From contig HG738138.1 of the NCBI GenBank assembly GCA_000499405.2, forward strand, positions 19,693,753-19,757,752: DNA of 64,000 nt. Direction: 5' to 3'. This document shows, piece by piece, positions 55,643 through 64,000 of the stretch (the first letter of the stretch is position 1; each line of letters starts with the position of its first letter). The stretch comes from Onchocerca volvulus (Eukaryota; Nematoda; Chromadorea; Rhabditida; Onchocercidae). Below the pieces are notes generated by a model, which saw only the letters and a program-made list of their open reading frames with translations, did not search any database and had not been told where the DNA came from. The position numbers and the translations under genes were made by a program.

Positions 55643-56935
55643 ATGAATATCTTTCGACTAACGGCAGACTTGGCACATCTTATTGCCATTTTTATTTTGG
55701 CACTGAAGATGTGGACGACGCGATCGGTTGCCGGTATATCAGGCAGATCACAGCTTCTTTTCGCAGCCGTTTTCACATCTCGATACTTGGATCTTTTCAC
55801 CAATTTCATTTCCATCTATAATTCGGCCATGAAGGTTTTTTTTTGACAAGTTTTGTTAGATTAAGTAATTTCAGCCATTATTCATTTTATTTTAATGTGA
55901 TCTGAAAAAATATTTAACTAACTTATTAAATTCATTGAATTTTTTGTTCTAGTATATTTAATTGTTTAATTTCATCAAATTAATGCCATTCATCCGCATC
56001 CTTTTAAATAGCTTTATCTTCGATTTTGATTCGTGCTACGTATTACTTTTTAGTAAAATATGTGATTTTTCTTTAATAGTTTGCCATTGTGAAAAAGTAT
56101 TCAGTCGTTTTCTGTTGCAGGTTTTCTTTTTGATATCATCTTTCGGTACTCTGTATCTGATGTGGATCAAATTCAGAGCAACTTATGACCGAAATCATGA
56201 TACATTTCGTATCGAATTTTTGGTGCTTCCGTGTGCGATTTTGGCTCTGCTTATTAATCATGAATTTACGGTTATGGAGGTATTGCTGCTTTTATTTATT
56301 TATTTATTTTTCTGAATTCGATTGAATGAAGTTATATTTATCTAAAACATTTATAGGTAATGTGGACATTTTCGATTTATTTGGAAGCCGTTGCCATTAT
56401 GCCACAACTCTTTATGCTTTCTCGTACCGGAAGCGCTGAAACCATTACCGCACATTATTTGTTCGCACTTGGTTCTTACCGGTATGTTATACGAAGATTC
56501 GAAGATATATGTAGTATGCTTTTGTTTAATCTTGATTTTCTGATCATGTCCTCTGCAGCTTCGCATATGTTGCTTTCGTATTTTATTCTCTTTATTCTTT
56601 AAATTGAAACAATTACTGTTACGATAACTGTTACTTATCGTAATGATAACTGTTTTAATAAATGAGAAAAGAGTATTTTTCAGAGCATTTTTTAGGAAAA
56701 TTTTCGAATATTAGATTTATAAAAATAAAGAACTACAAATAGACAACAAATAAAAACAGTATATTCCAGCGCATTATATATATTGAATTGGATCTATCGC
56801 TATTACACGGAAGGGTTTTTCGATCCCATTGCTGTCATATCTGGAGTCGTTCAAACCATACTTTATGCTGATTTCTTCTATCTTTATATCTCTCGCGTTC
56901 TGCGTCAGAAACGTGGTTTACAACTCTTGGCATAA
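55643..56935 (+). CDS. erd-2: ER lumen protein-retaining (KDEL) receptor
   Basis: A seven-helix Golgi/ER membrane receptor that returns escaped ER-resident proteins with a C-terminal KDEL-type signal to the ER in COPI vesicles. Four exons join in phase to 213 residues (human: 212): 55643-55834, 56121-56279, 56357-56481 and 56770-56935. Hallmarks are the N-terminal [16 protein letters not shown], then [15 protein letters not shown] at the third helix, [38 protein letters not shown] and [15 protein letters not shown]. All closely follow the human receptor family. The cytoplasmic tail ends [10 protein letters not shown]. The start is the same as in the family. It sits between two helical mitochondrial-type genes on the same strand, with 1.4-1.7 kb on each side. 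Confidence 0.97.
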
Positions 56936-58622
56936 ATTTTTTTTTAAATGATTTTTTCTATAGGTACACTCTTGTACAAATTATTTCTGGATGATTCTCT
57001 TGAGAAATTCAAAAAATAAGTCCGAAAAAACTGAAATTCTCCGCATCCCATGCAAAAGTCATCCAAATTTTTGAAAATTTTTTTCATTTTAAAGGAAAAA
57101 GATTCAATATGCTCTGAGTTGTATGGCTTCCTGATCGGTATTTGTTAATTTTGCAGATGTTGAATTTGTTGGTTGTTAAGTTTTTTTGCGGTTTTCGGGT
57201 TCTAAATAATTTATTAATAGCATTTCAGGAGCCTGCAAACCTTAATACTCTATTTGTTACAAGTAGTATACTATTTTACTGATGCTAATAAAAATCTTCT
57301 CTGCATTGTGATTTTTTCATTTTTATTATTGAGCTTTGATATCTGGCAATCGTTACCGTTTACTATTAAATTCAAACTTTTTCACTATATCTTTTCTTTA
57401 ATCCTTTTTTGTTCTTTATATACTAAAAAACTTCTTATACTTCAGTCTTTCTCACCTTTTTATTTTCACTTCAACAGTTCTTAAGAATAGTTTGCAATAA
57501 TATGAACAATAATTTCTTAGTTTCATAAAATTTTTATTTGATTATTTTTTGTCACTTAAATCGTTGAAGTTTTATTAAATTGTATTTTAGATATAGACAT
57601 CTAATTTTTTTGTTATAGGATATTACGAAATTCTAAAACATCGTTCCTAGAGTTAGTTTTCTGTCAGAATTGTGTTCTCCCGGTTCACTGTAGTTATTTC
57701 CAATTATTTCTAGTCAGTTAACTCATATGCTGCTGTTGTTTCATTCTTTCAAGCTTAGTTTTTTCTTTTTAGAAGCTTGTATCTAAGCTGTTGTGATGAT
57801 TGGTTTCTCATTTTTTTCTTAATCTTTTTAATTCAAGATACTGATGTAATGCTGTGTTTCAAATTCTTTGCATTGCAATGATGTTGCGCTATTCGAACTG
57901 CAGGTACTATATTTCTTTCAACTTTTATGTTCATCTATTATCAAAAGAATCAAGGATGTATTCTGCCTTTTTTTTACATCGCTTTTTTTGCAAAATCTCT
58001 TTACTCTTCATTCATTCTTTCCAAAATTTCGCTTCCTTTTTTATCATCGTATAATTAATTTTTGTCGATATTTACAGATGCTTGTTGCATGGATGCAAGT
58101 TACCTGTGGGGACTATGCTACTGAATCATCAACATTCTACTTCAGGATTCTGTAATTTTTTTTTGAGTGCTTCAATAGATAATTCATGCAGTGTTCAGTT
58201 CTGCTTGCAAAATATATGTCCGACTTAACTTTCCAAGTTTTTTTTGAATAGTTCAAACTCAAGTTTCCAAGTTTCTTCTAAATATTTCAGCGGCTTGTTT
58301 CTGTTCATTTTCATCAACAAATCTCGATTTGAAAATCCCCCGTCGAAAAACAATGAAATGGTGTGGATATACATTTCAGGATAGACAGGAGTATGTTGCG
58401 TGTTTTATTATTTGACTTTTAGTTCTTCTGAGATTTACACTGCTAGCAGTTTCCGTAAGTACTCATAATGTTATGCTGATAGCTGACTTTCTGTCTTTTG
58501 GTTGCTTGCATTACATCTGATAATCAGATTATGTCTCCATATTTTGATGATTAATAATCATATCATTCGTAATTAATCTGTATTTGTTTCCTCCACTGTA
58601 TTGAAAATTCAATCTCTGCTAG
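56936..58622. other. Region between the KDEL receptor gene and the next helical-protein gene
   Basis: About 1.7 kb of T-rich sequence. The hydrophobic open frames here (57254-57484, 57854-58155) are explained by T-richness. The 5' exons of the next gene probably lie here, but none could be joined in phase with confidence. Confidence 0.5.
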
Positions 58623-61600
58623 TCAAGCATGTTACAGTGCATCCTGCTTTTTCAATGAATCACTCGAGTTTTTGGATTCTGCTACAACTAACGCGAGTAC
58701 TGGAAAGGATGAACGTTAGTTTTGAATTATTTTATTTGTGTGGGATTTCCATGATTATCTGAGCAATAAGTATTAATTCTGTACGAAAGAACAAATTCAA
58801 GATACATATATTGGTGTAAAATGCCTTTTTATCGGTTTCCCATAGGTTAAAACAACAAGATGATAGAATGATTAATTTTAACATGTTTGTTTTAGTTAGC
58901 GAGAATGTGATTGGGATTTTGGAGTCTTTCTTTGAAACATACGGATGTTACAATGTCGATGGAGTGTTGGATGATTTGCCTGCTCAAATTTATGAAATGT
59001 TAATATCAAAGTAACTCATTTATTTTCGTAATTCATTATTATAACAAAATTAGTAAGTCTAGTATTCGTCTATTATTTAGATATTATAAGATCATGAAGA
59101 ATATAAAATTTCAGTTTCTCTATCAACTACAGCACATCAGTGACTGCGTTTAACAAGACACAAATATATGATAAAATGTTGAGCACCAAGTCAAGAACAA
59201 GCTTTCGAAGACCACATTGGGTTTTTCTTCATGTTAATTCTGTTTTAAATTTTTGGGAAGTTGTACCCCCCCTGTGATCTTTCATATACAGTTTTTTTTC
59301 TATAATTGCCTCATTCTCTACAGATTTATTGTTTTCTTAGTGCATTGCTGCTTCTTACGTCAGTGATAGCTCAATCGTATCTTATAAAAAATATTTTAAA
59401 ATTTTATGAATTTCTGAGTTATAGTGGATGTTTTACACTCGCCCACGATCTACGCATCATTGTATCGCAACAAAGAAAGCTGCTAAGATTCGAGGAGCGT
59501 TGCTGTATAGAAGTGAATGTGATATGTTGAAATCGGTATTGTTACTTTGTTGGTTTATGAACCATCGATAAGTTTTTTAGTTTTAATAGAAAGAATTCAA
59601 TATTTTAGTATTTCAGATAGCAGCATTCTTTATGAAAAATAACTCCGTCCTTCCGAAAATACAATATTTCAAAAGATATGAAAATATATTATTTCCAGAT
59701 CAATCAGCATAATGGCACTCAAATTGTACAGCTTGTTTCGAAAAAGTTACGGCCTGTAGTAAATTTTCAATTGCGGACTTTAAAAACTACTCCATGTTCG
59801 GCTATTACTCATGATGGAGCAGCTTCGGCCACTGCTGTATCTTGTCAAGCGAAAACTCGAAAACGATTCAAGAATGAAAGTGATGAATTAGCAACTTCGA
59901 AAACCAAAATTGCATCAGTAGAACAACTGAAACAACTTACTTTGAAAAAAGTTAGTTAGAGATTCTTGCTTCGTTTTCATTGTTAGCAGTCCTTCCTAGT
60001 TTAATGAAGCGTTTACAATGTTCTGAATGGTAATTGTTGAATGATAAGAATGCCATTTTTTTGTCATGTCCAAGGTTCTCAAAATTTCAACAGTCAAAAT
60101 ATCGAAGTTCTTTTCTTAATTAATTTCAGGACATTGCTGGCTTGCGGAGGGTTTTGAACAATGAACTTTGGCCATCCCATCGTCGCCTGAAAACATTTAT
60201 TACCGAACTCTTTGAAATCTTTATTGTCTACGGAAAAGACGTAAAGGAAGCTGTATGGCTTATGGACAGCTTGTACGTTTCTTTATATAAGTGATTATTA
60301 ATAATGATGATGTGCGTCATATTTTGTCAGTATCGTCATGAAGTGCATCCAAATGGTGTATTCTGTTAATTTCGATGTTTAAAATTTTAATTTAAAGTAT
60401 TAAGTTATGACTACGTTTCAAATTTAATATTCTCTATACTGCAGTGCATCAGCAAATAATCGTATTGCATTGCCTAATTCAATTGTTTTGCAATTGATCA
60501 CACGAATTTTAATCGAAGAAGGAATAAAAGCAGCAATCGATTATGCTGTACACTATCGAAATCTATTACTCATTAAGTCACGTATGTTTTTTAATGTACA
60601 ATTTTTTACAATTAATGAGTATTTATTACTGATCGTGTGGATATATATATATATATATATATGTAATCAGATAAGAAGAATTCAAAACTACCAACGTTTC
60701 AAGATACTAAGAAAATGCCATCTAATACTATAATTACGAAGGTTAATGGACAAATAAGAATCGTATATTGATCAATTATCATTCCATAATTTCAGAAGGA
60801 AATGAGATTTTTACATCTATTTAAATGCTAAATTGATTTTGATTAATAAACACTTCTTTACAGCTCCGGATGATTTATTTTCTAGTCGTTCGACAGCTGT
60901 TGCTGAGGATCTCTTTACTGAAGCTTTCAAGAAAAATAACTTACCAGAAATCCAAGATTTGTGCGACATATTGATTAACTTAGGTTTTCTTCGCAGCTCT
61001 TCAACTTATTTGCGTGCTGTTGTTAAATCTCATCTGCGAAGGTTTGCTTTTCTGAAGAGATGTGGTATATTTCATGCAACGGATATTTAATGTTAAAACA
61101 CCATTGGATTGTAATTTATTTGTAGTGATGGTTTCGATACAGCTTTCAACATATGGTATAAAAATGCCCGGAAATATCGTGTTGGTGCAGGTTGTGATCT
61201 TCTTATTCGGCACACTATTTTGGAAAGAAATCTGAAGGATGTATCTCGAGAAAAAAGACTTCGTAAACTAAATTTTCATATTGGAGTTTTTGTTATTACT
61301 TGATGAAAAATGATATAATATAAATATTATGTTTTATTTTACGTTAAAATACTATGTTTTATTTTAATGCTTATTTATGTTCTCCGGTACTGAGAATTTT
61401 TAAAATTTAGTTTGTGAATAGTTTGCTCTAAAAAGCATGTTTTAAGTTAACGCTTTTTATGTGTAAATTAGTTTAGATTTGTTACTTTTTTAAATCTCCA
61501 GAAACAAAAAATCGAATAAACGAGAAAGAGGAACTACAAGCAACGACAAGCACAAACACATTTTGATTATTTTTTTTCATATTTTTTTAATTTTTTTTTT

Positions 61601-62865
61601 TTTTTTTAATACAGCTTCATTAAGAATTTTTTGAACGTTCTAATACTCCGTCTTGTATGCTCCTTGGAGATAATTCCAGGAAATGTTTTGGAAAAGCTCG
61701 ATGAATTTAATGCATTTTATGATGGCCTTGCTGAACTTGTTATGGAGCTGTTAAAGGCAGAAATGGCTTGCGAGGCGGAGCTGATATTCAAAAGAGTTTG
61801 CATTTATATCCAAGTTCTGATTTATTCATTTTATATCATGAAAGTCTGCAGTTAATTTTTTTTTTTTTTTTTTTTTTTCAGTTGAAAATATCTGGACATC
61901 ATTTCAAAGAGCCACTCTTCCGTATGCAAAATGATCTGGTATATTCTTTTATTGAAGTTTTAAAAATTTATTTTCATTTGTAGGAATCTGTTTTAATGGA
62001 TAGTAATTGAATTTTCTTTTTTTTTTTTATTTTGAGATTGTTAAGGTCAAAATTTTTCGATTGCTTTGATTTGTTAATTGGTTCTAGCTATATTATGCAA
62101 TTTTTAGCATCATTTATCTCACGTTGAATATTTTGCGACTGTTTTGTTGACTACTTTACTAGAAGAAAACAAATCCCGAAACACTCGAAAATGTTCTCAA
62201 CATAAATTAGCGTCAGAAGAAAGCTTAATAAAGAATACTCAAGCAAGTTTTGAATTTGAAAACGAATTTAATGTAAGGCATAAGTAACTTCTCGTTTTCT
62301 CTCCTTTTCGCTGTTTTATAATTCTAATTTTATAAATTCAAAGAGTCGATAATTAAGTGAAATCCTAAAAAAGATTTTCAGAAATTGAATCATGAAAGTT
62401 ATATAAGATCATTATTAACGATTTGGCAGCCACGCTGTAACCGGAAACAAGAAGTAGAAATTAAGAAGTTCAGAACCAATGTCGGACAACTTCGAGGACT
62501 CATACATGCGACCCAAAATGTTTGGTTTGAGATAGCAAGTATGTTCATGCTTCCTTGTGAAAAATATATAAACATTTTTGTAGTAGAAAGATTTTTTTAA
62601 TCATTTTTTTTTTTTTAAGTGTTAAAAGATATGATTTTAATTTCCCAGTAAAATCCATGAAGGGTTTCCAGTTTCCAAAGTGCAGTTAAAAAAAAAAAAG
62701 TCAAGTTACATGCCTTACTTATTTTTTTTAGCTGGAGCTAACGATATGAAGTCATTAGAACGTTTGCGGACATGGATTATGAAATATAACGATAGCGAAT
62801 TCGATAATCTGAGGAAGAGACTGGAAGATTTTTTTTACAAAGAAAACAATTACGATACCGAATAA
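58623..62865 (+). CDS. Alpha-helical repeat protein, possibly the C-terminal part of LRPPRC; 5' end unresolved
   Basis: Exons that join in phase are 58623-58714, 58896-59010, 59115-59220, 59699-59950, 60130-60272, 60445-60581, 60864-61041 and 61126-about 61262; then 61615-61795, 61882-61938, 62108-62272, 62382-62538 and 62732-62865. The link between the exon ending near 61262 and that starting near 61615 is not in phase: either an exon was missed or the acceptor differs. The protein is rich in amphipathic helices of about 35 residues with Leu/Ala spacing ([23 protein letters not shown], shortened here to its first 20: [20 protein letters not shown]; also [20 protein letters not shown]). A basic linker, AKTRKRFKN, precedes them, and the C-terminus is charged. 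No catalytic motif is seen. Placed after an LRPPRC-like gene that lacks its C-terminus, it may be the missing portion, but the similarity is weak. Start not determined. Confidence 0.6.
60642..60662. repeat. (TA)n microsatellite
   Basis: About 20 bases of alternating AT in an intron of the second helical-protein gene. Confidence 0.85.
61502..61566 (+). other. Possible alternative last exon of the second helical-protein gene
   Basis: An acceptor AAATCTCCAG opens a frame in phase with a donor at 61262 (TTC|GTAAAC). It runs about 20 codons of Lys/Glu/Thr-rich sequence ([20 protein letters not shown]) to a TGA at 61564-61566, with no GT donor inside. It may be a short-isoform terminal exon or the sign that two genes were merged here. 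Confidence 0.35.
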
Positions 62866-64000
62866 TGATGCTTTTGATGGATATCATTGGTATAATTTTT
62901 GTTTTAACTCTTTATATTTTTAAAATATGTTGTTTTGTAGTTCGACAATGTTTGAATCCAATAATAAAATTAAACAATTGGAATTCTAGATATATGATAG
63001 CAGTTTTTTTATCTAAGAAGAAAAAAATAGTTTGGAGTTTTTCGATGTGATATTGACAGTTTTCGCCTTTTCTGAATGTTTTTTATTTTGTTATTTCTTG
63101 GAAAATGCTCAAGTTGTTTTCTACTGTAATGATTTTATTTTGCTAATATTTGAACGGGCCAAATTGTAGCATGATTTCTTCAATGAATTTTTTTCCTCAC
63201 TTTATCTTTACTATAGGCTTATAGTTCTTTGTTAGATGAATAAAATTTTGATCGTCTTTGATCTATACATTCTAATAAGAAACATTTTTACTAATAGTTC
63301 TCTTGATAATTCCCCACAAAACAAATTCAGAAATAGGAGTAGGTAAAACCTGCTAAAAGCTCTGTCTCTTAACTAAATTTTTGTTGTTTACTTCAAAATT
63401 GTGTAGTTATGAAAAAAAAATGGTTTAAATGAGAAATAATAATTAGGAACAGTTCACTTCACTTAACCAATTAGCGTAATAAGCAAAAAGAAAAATATTT
63501 TTCTGGAGTATTTGCGAATTTATCATTCTCAAGTGAAGATTTGATCGTTTGCCGGATGTTGGGAAAAGGGACCTTGTGCTAAAAAAATTCCAATTTTTCC
63601 CGGAAAATCAGCATTGGGAAAAAGATCGTTCTGGAAAACTATAAAAATTCCTGACTTCTCGCTTTTCTGAAAATTATCTGTTGGCACTTAGTGTTCGTCA
63701 GATCTCCATGTTTAATGCTTACTAGATGTATCCGGCCACAATCTACACAAATAAAAATGTAACTGTTAGTTTGTTCAAAACCTTAAATCTACGAAAGTTC
63801 TTAAACACACGCCTTATCTATATAAAAATACGCGCCTATTTGAATGCAAACGTTGTATTTCAAATTAATCGATGAAGTACTTGAAACATTATATAAAAAT
63901 GAACAATGAGGGAAGTAGGCATGGCCAGTAAATTCAGTCCGCTCATGAAGGCGTGGTCAGAAAATTCATCCGCACATTTACTTTTACTGCCACTGATGTG
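62866..64000. other. Downstream region with no recognised gene
   Basis: A+T-rich sequence after the last stop codon. An AATAAA at about 63239 could end the upstream transcript. A two-copy repeat of about 32 bp (AGGCATGGCCAG..., AGGCGTGGTCAG...) lies at 63917-63980. Nothing coding is visible to the window edge. Confidence 0.6.

Noticed and set aside
58080..58155. Possible alternative C-terminal exon for the KDEL receptor (frame containing GCKLPV)
   Set aside because: The resemblance to vertebrate receptor tails is a few residues. No donor in the last receptor exon fits, and that exon already ends in a normal stop.
59306..59530. 74-codon open frame with coding-like composition inside the second helical gene
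   Set aside because: No acceptor gives a phase that fits the flanking exons, while the exons at 59115-59220 and 59699-59950 join directly in phase.
1..64000. tRNA, rRNA, spliced-leader RNA genes, CRISPR arrays
   Set aside because: No TTCGAAT-type tRNA arm in a cloverleaf context, no spliced-leader exon sequence and no spaced direct repeats were seen by eye. A covariance-model search would be decisive and could not be run.

Overview
The window looks like nuclear DNA of a parasitic nematode, most likely a filarial or related clade III worm. The reasons are high A+T throughout, split genes with many short exons, and strong C. elegans-style splice acceptors (TTTCAG). Several start codons also sit 11-29 bases behind such an acceptor, as in spliced-leader trans-splicing. 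The species assignment is inference. All gene models were built by hand by joining exons whose splice phases agree; each gene is listed as one span with its exons in the text.

Left third (1-20,800): the minus strand carries four exons of a basonuclin-type transcription factor, one intron of which is about 9.1 kb. Its zinc fingers should lie beyond the left edge, and its 5' exons were not found in the 9.6 kb of apparently non-coding sequence upstream. That upstream stretch holds a G-quadruplex motif and a 48-bp tandem repeat.

Centre (20,800-41,000): a complete 12-exon minus-strand gene encodes 6-phosphogluconate dehydrogenase (NADPH production in the oxidative pentose phosphate pathway). Facing away from it on the plus strand is a 961-residue protein with N-terminal ankyrin repeats fused to a hexosaminidase-D-like (GH20) fold that has lost the catalytic Asp-Glu pair. 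A complete gene for translation initiation factor eIF3 subunit K follows.

Right third (41,000-64,000, plus strand): a decayed CNNM (cyclin M magnesium transporter) gene keeps most splice sites but has three in-frame stops and a frameshift. After it come a complete LRPPRC-like mitochondrial helical-repeat protein, a complete KDEL receptor (ERD2), and a second large helical protein that may be the missing C-terminal part of LRPPRC. No tRNA, rRNA, CRISPR or bacterial-type operon was seen. Neighbouring genes do unrelated housekeeping jobs, so no pathway cluster is evident. The most unusual items are the ankyrin-pseudohydrolase fusion, the CNNM pseudogene beside a perfect 19-bp foldback, and the possible split of LRPPRC around ERD2.
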